Assembly (NCBI RefSeq): GCF_041956535.1
Contig: NW_027192217.1
Location: 240,196-304,195, forward strand
Source of the DNA: Calcarisporiella thermophila CBS 279.70
Lineage: Eukaryota > Calcarisporiellomycota
Length of the DNA stretch: 64,000 bases
Reading direction: 5' to 3'
Position numbers and translations under genes: made by a program. A model generated the notes under the pieces. That model did not search any database. It was not told the origin of the DNA and saw nothing but the letters and a program-made list of their open reading frames with translations. This document shows, one piece after another, positions 36,288 through 46,552 of the stretch. The first letter of the stretch is position 1. Every line of letters begins with the position of its first letter.

Positions 36288-36790
36288 ATAGACGCTTAGC
36301 AACCAGATGATTTCCTATACTCCTTCATATAAGTCGTATCGAGCTATAATATGATTGTATAATTTTGGGGGAGATAACTACCGTATTTAACGCAACAGTA
36401 GAAGCATGTTTACAGTCTTTTTTTTTATTTAGTTAAATAGAAGATTAATAGGATGTATACAGAACTTATTTTGCCCGATAAACTCAAATTATAGGTGCTC
36501 AAGAGATCACAATAGATTTCACCCACAGCTATAATTTGGAATCTTGGAGTAGCTCCTGATGCTATGGCTTCCAAGAGCTTGAATCGTCTGTTCCATATGC
36601 TTTTGCCAAGAATAATGTCTATAGCTATTGTTAACGTAGGAAGCACTGCGTATATTTTCGCGATATATTCGTGAAATCAGGCCTAGATAGTTGATGATAC
36701 CCGTGGCTTAGCGGTGTTGTTTTTTCACTGTTTAAACTTGGTGGCAAGAAAATATCGGGATCGAAGAGCCATTGATATTCATCAAAAGCA
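36288..36790. other. Intergenic region between the GPI-type gene and MED20
   Basis: AT-rich; a minus-strand frame (36425-36646) lacks coding character. Nothing else seen. Confidence 0.45.
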
Positions 36791-37541
36791 ATGGGAGTAA
36801 CGTGGTAATTGTATTACAAAAGTATTGACATGATAACGATCCTGTTCTCTTATTTTTTTTTCTCTCAATTATTTAAGCGTGTTTCGATGGAAGGATGCCA
36901 ATGGCTACCAATCGCTTAATTATATACAGGATCGCATCACCAAATCGCTGCAAGGACGACCGCTAGGACGCTGGAGTGTAACATGGAAGGTATATCGTGA
37001 TACTAATCCTGCTGTACGGGCGGGTACAGGCAAGCTGTTGCATCAAGTCGCATTCTCACAGCGACCACGATATCTCTGTTGTATGGTGGATGGAGGCCCA
37101 TTAGTTGAAGCGGAACGGGAGATGGAGACAGTACTATTGAAACTGAAGAATTTGTGGGTGCTTAGACAAGCAGCTCAGATCGAGGTAATTTTCTGTAAAT
37201 GAAATGCGTATTTATGGTCCAAAGATTGATAGGTATTTATGCTGAAGGGAACAAGTTATGTGGTTGGAGATTTTATTGTGCGGGCGGCCAACGTGCTAAT
37301 TGGAAGTAGTTATAAGGGAGTTATAATAGAGATAGAATACCTTCCTTGCTACCTATGCTCCTCCAATGCCTCTACCCCCATTTTGCTCGAGTTCATTTCC
37401 AAAATTACTCCACCAGGTGCGCAATTCTCTTACGGGGTAGATATAAATTACAGCGAAGCTGGTCTCTCGGAAGAGGAGTTTAGCACAGCACACACAGGAT
37501 ATCAGTATATTTCTCTGTTCAAAAAAGATATATTACAGTAA
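36791..37541 (+). CDS. MED20: Mediator complex subunit 20
   Basis: A subunit of the Mediator head module (Srb2 in yeast), which links regulators to RNA polymerase II. The first coding exon is only 14 nt (MGVTC, 36791-36804). The intron 36805-36877 joins it to VFRWKDANGYQSLNYIQDRI. MGVTCV at the start is the MED20 signature. Then GRWSVTWKVYRD, TGKLLHQVAFSQRPRYLCCM, and VDGGPLVEAEREMETVLLKL. After a second intron come GTSYVVGDFIVRAANVLIG, VIIEIEYLPC and the C-terminal YQYISLFKKDIL. About 205 residues, normal length. No ORF shows the tiny first exon. Confidence 0.9.
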
Positions 37542-37677
37542 TTAATATGTAGAGGTGTAGCACTTCGAGATCAGTTTGCCTTGTTTAATCCATGTAAAAA
37601 AGAGTCTTTAATAATAAGAAAGTTTTAACACTAACAATGAACGTATCCGAGCCGATACGAGTCTAACCCAAGTTAAG

Positions 37678-39151
37678 CTAAGATTTTGGCTCTGCTTTCC
37701 CAAAAAACGATGTGAGTGGCTTCATTTTTGAACTTGCTTTCGCTAGGGCACGCTGGCGTGGCGTTAGTTTCGTTTTCTAAAGTAATAAAAAGGAGTAAAA
37801 ACACAGTTAGTCTGGGGCCTTCACTACTGAGAAAGTAGGCATGCCCAACCTTTGCTTGCTGTGATTCTTCGATCATGCTTAGCCTTGAGGGCCTAGATAC
37901 TCTATCGTTTTCGTTCAGTAAATAATTCTGGAGCACGGACACCGACGCATCTTCAACATCTGAAAAACTGATCAAAAATGAATCAATAAAATTGTACCTC
38001 TCCTGGAAATGCAGCGAATAGAAGAAGAGTTACTCGTAGGTTTTCGAAAGCCTCTCTACCCAGCTTTCTGGCAGATATTCGCTTACGATGTGGACAGCCG
38101 TGTTCAAATATATTTCTAATGTATTGATAATATTAGCAGCTTCGATCGAACGGTCAACTCAGGGTATATTAACTTTTTCGTCGCTCTTCCTCAAAATTAC
38201 TGATGTCCAAAGAAGAATTGAGTTCCTTCAGAGTTTCAAATTCATCGAAGTGCGAGGCCAGCTTTTCCACCTGCACATGCAACTGGTTAGGATATCTACG
38301 GACACTTGGATACAACTACGAGTGGTACCTTATCACGAAGCCACTGAATCGTTCGGGCATCATTGAGACGGAATGTCTTGAAATTTCCACCAATATCTGA
38401 TATTCTCTTTTAGCGTTAATAGTTTCCAGTTATCGACTGGACTAAAGCATTACTCACCCTGGACGTCACATATGGAGCATAGCTTCTTCTCCACTTCGTG
38501 AATTCCGGACAGGAGTGAAAGTTGGGGATACAGCTCGCTTTCTAAACTATCATCGAGTGGTAGAAATCGTCCAGCTGCGTCCTCAGTCTTATAATAGAGG
38601 ATCCATTGAGTCGAATCGAGTAAAATCGAAGAATTAATTAATGCCTGGAGCCAAGCCTACCTTCATACGGCCCGCTTCCAACACCGGAAGTAAAATAAAC
38701 ATAATATCGACCGGAGTGAACACAAAGAGATTACCGTCTAGAATCAGAAGGATTATGTTCCGAGAGTATAAAATAAGTAAGGGGAAATCGTCAGCTTCGA
38801 TTGTATAATTACCTCTCTCCACCATGTTGTCAATAAACCAAGAGCGGGGATGCTCTTCTTCTATCTTCTGTACCTCTAGCAGATCTCGCGCAGTAAAAAG
38901 ATATCTCGCCGGGGTTCCTATATAAAATATCAAATTATAACTCAATTATAATCCGTTAAACCGAAGGAGACTCGCCTGTCCGCGGATGAGGCAGTGTTAT
39001 AAGTGATGAATTTTCATTGTCCAATGCATCTAGGTAAAAATAAAATCATAAGAACAAAGTCTTGTTTGCTAAGAGTGCCAAGATATATTTCAGCAAATAA
39101 CCACAGCCTTTGTAGGATACCTTCTGGTAGTATACACACGTAACTCTTCAT
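37678..39151 (-). CDS. RNH202: Ribonuclease H2 subunit B
   Basis: A non-catalytic subunit of RNase H2, which removes ribonucleotides from DNA. About eight small exons. The start at 39151 gives MKSYVCILPED, then LITLPHPRTG, GTPARYLFTARDLLEVQKIE, EEHPRSWFIDNMVER and DGNLFVFTPVDIMFILLPVL, the family core. Next are FLPLDDSLESELYPQLSLLS and a helical region with FRLNDARTIQWL. The last exon ends KTKLTPRQRALAKASSKMKP with LTSFFGKAEPKS. MKPLTSFF is a PCNA-binding PIP box of the same form as in human RNASEH2B, with Met in place of the first Gln. One intron (38918-38975) uses a GC donor (ACAG/GCGAGT). Divergent from the forkhead gene. Confidence 0.88.
38918..38975 (-). other. GC-AG intron in RNase H2B
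   Basis: The donor is ACAG/GCGAGT and the acceptor ATATAG. It splits HPRTG from TPARYLF, the most conserved part of the protein, and no GT alternative keeps the frame. GCGAGT is close to the usual strong GC-donor consensus. Confidence 0.65.
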
Positions 39152-40809
39152 GCCGATAACTAGCTTAACGCGTTTAAAGCTCTGTCATCAAGACATAATG
39201 CAAAAGCAGTCACAAGATTGATTTAATACGCGATTATTCAAATCCCTGGATTAGAGTAGTACATTTGAGCGCAGGTGGATATATAAAGTAATATAAAGAC
39301 GTATATCAACATCAGCTAAAATCACATCACGATCCAGTTACGGGAAGCTAACGAATGGGATGATACCAATATACGTTTACTAAAGACACTGCTTGAGAGG
39401 AGAGCGCCTAAACTGCTTATCAACCAGTATTATTAGCACATCGGCTCTTTTAGTTCCATGGCGCATTATTCCACAGCTATCTGATCATTTTGCACCATAC
39501 AAAATAAAAGCTCCAAGATAAGTCTGAGAACCATTTAACTTCAACCTGCCTTCGCATCGTTAACGCAAAAACGGATAGATCTAGCATGAACTCGCTTAAA
39601 ATAATTAAAAAAGCAGGTTTGGTTTATTCTCAAGCAATGTCTTCGTTAGCTCCAGCATAGCATGAGTAACTTGTTAATGCGCAGCGCAACGGGTTAATAT
39701 TCAATTCCATATTACAGTAAGCTGGCTTACATAACCGTTCTTCTTTCAAGCCTTATTACGCTGAGTTTTCTTTCGGACGATCCTTTTTGAATTCCATATA
39801 TCCCCCTGGAAGCCCATTATTTAAGCGAAGTTTCTCGAATATTTGATTGTTTCATTCCCGGCATTTATGAAAAAGGAATAGTGACCGGCCAACTGTCCGT
39901 TGTGTCCCAGGACAGTCATGTATATTTTTGCATTGTTTTTTTTTCTATATTTACACCAATGACGCTCAGAACTAAAGAAGAGACTTGAGAAAAGAGGTGT
40001 CAAAAAAAGATTGCAATTTACTCCACTTGAATAGCGTATCTGAGGACTATCAATATATATACACCAAAACTCATTTTGAATGTGGACAATAGTAGTCGCA
40101 ACCATTAATGTATAGTGTATAGGAAAACCAGGGCATTCAATTTTTTTTTTTTTTGCTTCCCCTTTGTAGAGAAATGTATTTATATGTGTATGCATGCACA
40201 ACTTGACATAGTCTTCTTGTACTAGAATATACATACAGTGTGCTTATCTTTCAGGGGAGGCTTGAGGCATTTTGATGCATCGCAAATAGACAAATACAAA
40301 AATTTGGGGTTGAGAGGATAGTAATGCTGCTCGAACGCACAGTTCCTGCAAGTCCTATCGAGGCTTCTTAGGAGAATACGGTTCATCAGCGGACTGGTTT
40401 CCTTGCTGCAGTCTCTAAATTTTAAATTTCTTGATTCTTCAGAGTTAACCCCGCAATACCGGGGCTCCCAAACAAGCTCTCAGATTATTGAGGCGCGCCC
40501 TCTTTGGTCCCAGTTCTTGTTGAAGAGTGCAGCAGGTTTACATTTATTAGGATTCAGTCGGAACTTTTATAAAGAGCTAGTTATTGCAAGTTTGCTTTTT
40601 CTCTCGAAAACATTTTCCATTGTTTGGTTTACATAAGATATAACAAGCCGATTAATCTGACGCAGCTAGAGTGGGAGTATAGGCTTGTCTTGTTTTTTTT
40701 TTATCAGCGGCTATTGTTTGTTATTACTTGGCTTCTCAACAACAACCTTCAGCTTGCTGCGACGTACCTTGTTTTATTATAGCGCTTTTAAATAATTAAG
40801 TGCGATTTT
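39152..40809. other. Long intergenic region before the forkhead gene
   Basis: 1.66 kb, AT-rich, between divergent RNase H2B and forkhead genes. Open frames at 39821-40234 (minus) and 40403-40636 (plus) show no recognised domain. The sequence just before 40827 (TTATTTCAG) could be a splice acceptor, so a 5' exon of the forkhead gene may lie here. Confidence 0.4.
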
Positions 40810-41816
40810 ATGCTGTTATTTCAGGAAAAAGCTCTGCCTGACTTGAGAGGGGTCTCGCACTCGCGACGTTTGGGTCCGAATGCGAAAGCACCGGCTAGAG
40901 TGGGAGCTAGTAATTACGATATCCCGACGGCGGAAAGATCTCCAGACTTCATACAATATAAACAAGATTTACTGCTTGCCGATGGGCATGATGGATCCAG
41001 CACAAAACTCCCCGTCCCCGAGCCTGTTGGTGAATGGTCCTATATCGAATCCGATGGAATTTATGTTCCCTGCAGCTATAATGCCATGGTGTCAGCCTAT
41101 CCGTCGCCGACGATGTCTAATCTATGCCCCCCATTTCGATCTGCTGCTACAGTAAATTCCATGTCCTCCGCTGATACTGCCCGTCCCGTGGAAAAGTCGC
41201 AGCCGAATCCTACCGAACCAACTCCAAACCCACTGCTTGATATGAGTGAAGCGCCTTTCCCGGGACCCTTCGCCCTAGTACCTGCGGCCTCGAATAGCAG
41301 TCGCCCCCCACTTTCGTATGCGGCATTGATTGCACTTGCTATCGAATCTAGCCCTCAGAAAAAGATGACCGTGAGTGAGATATACGACTTCTTTCTCACC
41401 CGGTTCCCCTATTTCAAAACGGCCAAATGCACTTGGAAGGTATGGATATGCTGCTTCAGTCCAAACATCACCCAACTTGACCAATACTTCTTTCTCGATA
41501 GAACTCTATTCGGCACAACCTTACAATGAAGAACATTTTCCTGCGGGATCCACGGCCCAACAGTGAGCCGGGGAAGGGGGGACTATGGTCCATCAATTAC
41601 TCAGCTCGTGATTTGCCCCGCAAACGACGCTCTCCTCGTGGTGGGAGTTCAAGCCCGCCCACCGAGCTCCAAGGTGCCTGTGGTTATCACCCATATTGGC
41701 CCACCCAATTTCCCGGGGATCCTCATTTTTCACCGTTTCATGGATATCCCGCAGATATGATATCATCGCATCCCATACCAATAGCCATGCAACAAACTTG
41801 CTTTCAACCCAGTTAG
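40810..41816 (+). CDS. Forkhead-domain transcription factor
   Basis: Two exons encode about 315 residues. Residues 1 to about 160 are Pro/Ser-rich and disordered. The forkhead domain (about 163-250) reads SRPPLSYAALIALAIESSPQ, KKMTVSEIYDFFLTRFPYFK and TAKCTWK, then after an intron of about 60 nt NSIRHNLTMKNIFLRDPRPN and GKGGLWSI. The recognition helix NSIRHNLTMK is intact (more often NSIRHNLSLN). The tail is Pro/His-rich. The start is uncertain: ATG at 40810 is in frame, but TTTCAG at 40821-40826 may be an acceptor for an upstream exon. Fungal relatives regulate the cell cycle or morphogenesis; which one cannot be told. Confidence 0.85.
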
Positions 41817-42582
41817 TTTTCCTTGTTTTTTATATTTCATGTAAAAATCCTTGTGAATTACAATGTTTCATCTTTTAACTTTCTGCTCTGCTTATTAATA
41901 ATTTTATATTGCCTTTTCTATTTTTGTAATCTGTTTTCTATTCCGACTTGCTCCTTTTTGTATTGTATCGTTGGGTGAAGAGGGAGCTATACCAAAAACT
42001 AGGAATTGCTGATCGTTTCTTTTTTTTTTCCCACAAAAATAACCAAGTTTATATTTTATGTTCAAATATAGAAGACCTGCTGAAGTTGCCAATTAACTGT
42101 ATTTAGCCAAGTCCAATGGGCGATGGTTAGAAAGTGGAGTTAGCTGACGAGGAGTTATTGGAGAAAAGGTTGCCACACTAGGGCTATCCACTCTTGGAAA
42201 TCGTAGGATAAGAGCAGAATAGAAATGCCTTCTACTCTATCAGATAATTTGGCGGCATATCCTAATGTATAGCAATGTATGGATCTTGCAAACGTGTGTT
42301 TTAAGGCGGTATGAGCCACATCGAATCGATTGGGAATCCAGCTCTTGGAGTTCAAAATTGCTTAGATAGCGCCTCTTCTGATGACCGGTAAGGTTTGCTT
42401 ACCAATTTCTACCGTGCTCTTCTCGAAAAACCTTGTCTATTTTTATCGCTTCTATATTAGTGGTGTATATGCTCAAATTTGGCTATTTGTTCCTCATTTT
42501 GTTTTGAGAGGGAGGTTGAATTCGACATTGGTTCACTTTACAATTTTCGTGTTTTGAATTCAAACCTTCGTCATTTTGCTCC
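41817..42582. other. Intergenic region
   Basis: T-rich 3' flank of the forkhead gene, then the upstream region of the Cys-repeat gene. No coding frame, RNA or repeat recognised. The shift from AT-rich to GC-richer coding sequence falls around here. Confidence 0.45.
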
Positions 42583-43442
42583 ATGAGGAATATTCTGCAG
42601 CCTCTAATATTATTGTATTGTCTGGTTGCTGTATTGGGACAAGGAAGCACTGGTAAATGCATGTCTGATTCCCTCTTAGAATCACGCCCTGGCTAATCTC
42701 TTTAATTTAGGTCCCAAACCTCAGGACTCAAGTGGAAGTGCACCTTCTGCACTAAGTGAGACTGCTGTACAGCCGCGCCCTTCTACCGTTTCATCAACAA
42801 CCCTTCCGCCCACCACGTCCCCTGATCAGTGTGCCTCCACAAGTTGTCCCCTAATTGCCCCGATATGCCCCAAGGACTGTAGCAGTGATTGCGGTATCTT
42901 CAACCCGTGAGTGCGGTTGTTGGTCCTTTAATTAAATTTCGAATTCATTATTCAATTTTGAATTTGTTAGTAACCCATGCTGCACCAATCTGGGAGTGCT
43001 CTATTGCAAGCCCAAACCGAGTTCTGATCAATGTAATAACATAATGTGCCCCCAAATTGCCCCCACATGTCCACCGGAATGCCCGTTGATCTGCCATTTA
43101 CGCGTGAAGGACCCATGCTGCCCTCTTGCCGGAGAGGTTTTCTGTCCCGCACCCGACAATTCGCCCACTTCCTCTGTCACTCCCCCAGCAACCACGGTCA
43201 CTCAGACAAAGACTCAGTCGGCCACGGAGACGAAGGTCAATCCGCAAAATCCAACTAAGGGCGAGGAAAACCCGGATCCTGTGATCGTAACGAAGACCCA
43301 GCAGGCGTCGCCTTCAGCCAATGTGCCCCCCAAAAATTCGCAGCCGGAAGTTCCACCCAAGTTGATCAGCGGTGGTGAAGCTGTTCGTGCGGATACAACG
43401 ACCGCTCTCTTGATGGCCATTCTATTCACAATCTTGCTGTAG
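42583..43442 (+). CDS. GPI-anchored protein with duplicated cysteine module
   Basis: Three exons encode about 240 residues. The start at 42583 gives a signal peptide (MRNILQPLILLYCLVAVLG). A Ser/Thr/Pro linker follows, then two copies of one cysteine module: DQCASTSCPLIAPICPKDCS with SDCGIFNPNPCC, and DQCNNIMCPQIAPTCPPECP with LICHLRVKDPCC. The shared plan is C-x4-C-P-x-I-A-P-x-C-P-x2-C-x3-C, then PCC or DPCC. The second intron falls inside copy 1. After copy 2 comes a long Thr/Pro/Ser stalk, and the C-terminus is hydrophobic (TTALLMAILFTILL), as in a GPI signal. Likely a wall or plasma-membrane surface protein. No named domain recognised. Confidence 0.78.
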
Positions 43443-43806
43443 CTTGTTGTAAGTATTTCCATAAAGAATCATAAATTAGGTTGGTCTATTGTTGTATTTC
43501 CTTATCCATTATACCTGATTCTATCAGCTATGTTGTCTTATTTCAATGCTGTGTAATAAACGTGTTGCCCGATCAACATAAGAAAAAGCAGATTCATTTT
43601 AATCCGAATCAAATGTGAATAGGGGTGGAATATTAAGGCTTCAATAGAATTGCTAAACGAGCGGGGGGAACATCCATAAAGTACAGAAGCAAGAGAAGAA
43701 AGAGATGGAAGAAAGGAAAAAAAAAGAAATGAAAGTAGAGATGATAAATTACAAGAAGAAGAATCATTTCAAAAAGTATATATATAAATAATAAAAAGCG
43801 TCCCTT
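43443..43806. other. Convergent 3' region
   Basis: AT-rich flank, with a purine-rich tract (43680-43800). No gene seen. Confidence 0.5.
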
Positions 43807-45149
43807 CTAAAATACACGGGCATAGGCTTCGTCGTCGCCATCCGACTCCTCACCTCCATCCGGCCGGGTGCGTTGTCGCTGCGAGTCCTCGGGCATCTCC
43901 ACCATTTGAAGGGGGGGTGGCAGCTGGCTGACCCGTTCGGCCTCAGCCAGCAGCCACTTTTCCGCCTCTGGGTTATAGGGATAGGTGTATCCATCTCCGA
44001 TTGAGTTTGAAACGGGTATAAACCAGAGCCATGGAGAAGGCCCCATCACACTCTTCCAGTTGCGTTGATATCCTATATACCACAAGTTCTGATCGCCCGC
44101 CACCACCACCTGCGGAGATCCCGATGGGAGCATCACCCGGACATAGACCGGACGCCCGTCTGAGATGGCCTCAATGGTTGTCTTGTTTAAGAGTATGTAG
44201 AAGAGATGGGTGAAGGTGAAAGCAATGAGCAGCAGCCCAAATAAACCAGTGACCACGCAGAGTACGGCAATGAATAAATCGAGTTCGGTGGTGCCCATCA
44301 CAGCCTTGGCCAATTCTGCCACCGAGGTTGCGAAGGTGAATATACACAAGAGAGCGGTGTACATGACGAAGAGGAAAAAGAGCTTATAGTTCCGGAAGCC
44401 AACGCATTGGTTCACCCAGGGGCAATGACTTAAAAGTACGATCGATAAGTAGGGGATAAAGGCAGAGCGAATGTGTGTATAGCTTACTGGTCCATTTTCA
44501 GCACGCACAAATCACAATCGGAGCAATGATGGCACCGGTCAGGCTTATTGCATCCGCATCGCTCACAATACCGGGGCGTTCCCTCGCGTTTGGTAATAGC
44601 AAACATTGGCATGGCAATTGTATCGTGCGTCATAGAGTGCAAACTCAGAGCGGAGGTGGAGGCATCATTGGTTTGCTCGGCTATACGCTTCTGGAGAAAG
44701 AGAGGGCAAAAAGAAATGAGAGATGGGGAGATCGAAGGGCGAAAATGGAGGAACCAACATTGGTTGGATGGCCTGGGTTTCGGGAGACGACTCTGATATA
44801 GCAAATGAGGGCAAAAAGGAAGAGAATGTGGAAGGGTATCAAGTAGCCGACTAAGACCGCAAATAAACATAAGCATTTTGCCATCCCTAAGAATCCTAAG
44901 CTAGCTCACCTGCTTGTCCGATCTTATTATCTCCAAGTAGACCTGCTATTATATCAGGGCAGAGGGGATGGAAATGGGATTAATTAGTCCTTTGTCATCC
45001 TATTCACTCATCTCATAGCGGCTGAACTTACTTGTGCATAACCGAATAACGAAAACATAGTAACCAAACGCAAGCAAGCCCACCACAACTACCGGAAGCA
45101 GATAGCCTACCGCCCTTGCAGCTGTGGGAAACCTGTTCTTATTTCCCAT
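43807..45149 (-). CDS. DHHC palmitoyltransferase (Pfa3/ZDHHC2-20-like)
   Basis: Attaches palmitate to protein cysteines at endomembranes or the vacuole. Five to six exons. The start at 45149 gives MGNKNRFPTAARAVGYLLPV and a first helix pair (VVVVGLLAFGYYVFVI, then YLIPFHILFLFALICYI). The Cys-rich domain reads RYCERCGCNKPDRCHHCSDC and DLCVLKMD. The DHHC His codon is split by an intron (CA|T); joined it gives [20 protein letters not shown], so the active site is intact. Two more helices follow (LFVMYTALLCIFTFATS, LFIAVLCVVTGLFGLLLIAF), then FTHLFYILLNKTTIE, the usual TTxE motif. The C-tail is acidic. Head-to-head with LAMTOR1, 364 bp apart. Confidence 0.9.
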
Positions 45150-45513
45150 ATAAACTTATGGATGATGTCGAAGGTGCGGAGAGATTGCCGAATTGAGAAT
45201 GGGGAAGAAGACGAAGAGGTTATGCGCTGAAAAATGCTGCGGCCCAATGAGGCGTAATATTTGTCAAGTAATGAATACTTGAACAGTGAAATAGCGGTTG
45301 TGTTCTTTTATTCCGTATTGAAATTTCGATAAACCTTTTTTACCCTTGTTGTGGTTCGGATGATCTGTTGAGCTCCAATTCCGTCCGGTTAGCCAATCCC
45401 AACACATATTCCATTCATTTCTTTTTAGCAATCCTACTTGGAGAATACCATAGGCATCCACCCTCTTTAAGTGCGTTTTCCAGCTGAAGAGCAGCTAGGC
45501 TACTTTTAAAAAG
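45150..45513. promoter_or_regulatory. Divergent promoter region, palmitoyltransferase and LAMTOR1
   Basis: 364 bp between two start codons; a minus-strand frame (45264-45461) is not convincing as a gene. The two products could be linked: LAMTOR1 is a lipid-modified protein needing palmitate near its N-terminal cysteines. Confidence 0.45.
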
Positions 45514-46022
45514 ATGGGCTGCTGTGGGAGCAAGTGTCTTGCTACCTCCAGCCAGAGCGAGAACGATTTGCTGCTCCCGGTCAACCCCCCCTATAATGAA
45601 CCCGAACGCCCGCATTATGGAGCCGTGACGATGATAGTTGCCAAGGAGACGCTCGATCGTGTAGTTGAGCGCACGGCTGAGAATCTGATCAATATCGGGG
45701 CAACGGAGCAGAAGCATCTCACCGTCGATGGCTCGGAGCGTGCATCGGAGTACCGGGAATTATTAAGCGGTTTAACGCCTGCATTACCGACCCCTCCACG
45801 ATTGGTGCCACTAGAGCCCTGTGAGGCCCCGATGGGGGTGACTGAGGAGGAGGCTGCTTGGGTAATTGGTCCTCTTGCATTGACTTAGGCTGGCTACTTA
45901 CCATTCTGTTTTGGCAACCTTTGTACCAGATGGCGAAAGCCCTTGAAGAGGTGCATCAGGCCTTGCAGCGAGTCGAGGTCAAAAACGTAGAGAGCGTAGT
46001 CGTTCCGTTAAGCTGGTGCTGA
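45514..46022 (+). CDS. Ragulator subunit LAMTOR1/Meh1-like
   Basis: A membrane anchor of the Ragulator/EGO complex, which tethers Rag GTPases and TORC1 to the lysosome or vacuole. Two exons encode about 145 residues. The N-terminus MGCCGSKC is ideal for Gly myristoylation and Cys palmitoylation. A short linker is followed by the helical core (KETLDRVVERTAENLINIGA) and RASEYRELLSGL. After the intron, EEVHQALQRVEVKNVESVVV matches the C-terminal LAMTOR1 helix. Family match is by layout and these helices; overall similarity is modest, as usual for this fast-evolving protein. Next to a palmitoyltransferase on the opposite strand. Confidence 0.75.
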
Positions 46023-46552
46023 ACGTAACCCATCTTTTCCACTCCATCCCATAGTCTTAGCCACTTTTTCTCTCCTATACCGATCTATTTAATGGCGAAT
46101 TGCTGCTATCCTCTATGCTATAGCCATGGGGATGATTTCTTTTGAGCCACCCTACCCTATCTTCATGGGCTGAAAGAAACTCTTCATCCCTATCTATTAT
46201 TTCTTTGACAATGCACCAAGTTTATTTTCTCTCCCGTCTTTGGCCGTCGTTGTCTCTCAATTCGATATCCCTTACTATGTTCTGCTCCCTTATTTTTACT
46301 GCTTGGCATGACCCTCCCCGAAATTTCTATCTATTATATTTTCCTTTTACCCCCATCGATTTTGCTTGTTTCTATTATAGCTTCATCTTGGATTTATTAT
46401 TAAAATAAAAAAGAGTCTGAAGAGAAAAAAGCAAAACAAAAAAGTAGCAACTTTTCACAAAAAGAAAGAAGAATATACTTAGCAATAGGGGGAGGGGGGG
46501 GGGAGAGAATAGTACAATAGTGGCGGTGCTGCAGCAGCTGCTCGGCTGCTTG
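46023..46552. other. Convergent 3' region with G-rich tract
   Basis: T-rich 3' flank of the LAMTOR1 gene, then A-rich sequence and a G-run near 46487-46501. No gene seen. Confidence 0.5.

Noticed and set aside
44470-44520. DHHC motif changed to DQHC in the palmitoyltransferase
   Set aside because: An unspliced read gives DQ, but the intron splits the His codon (CA|T) and joining restores DHHC.
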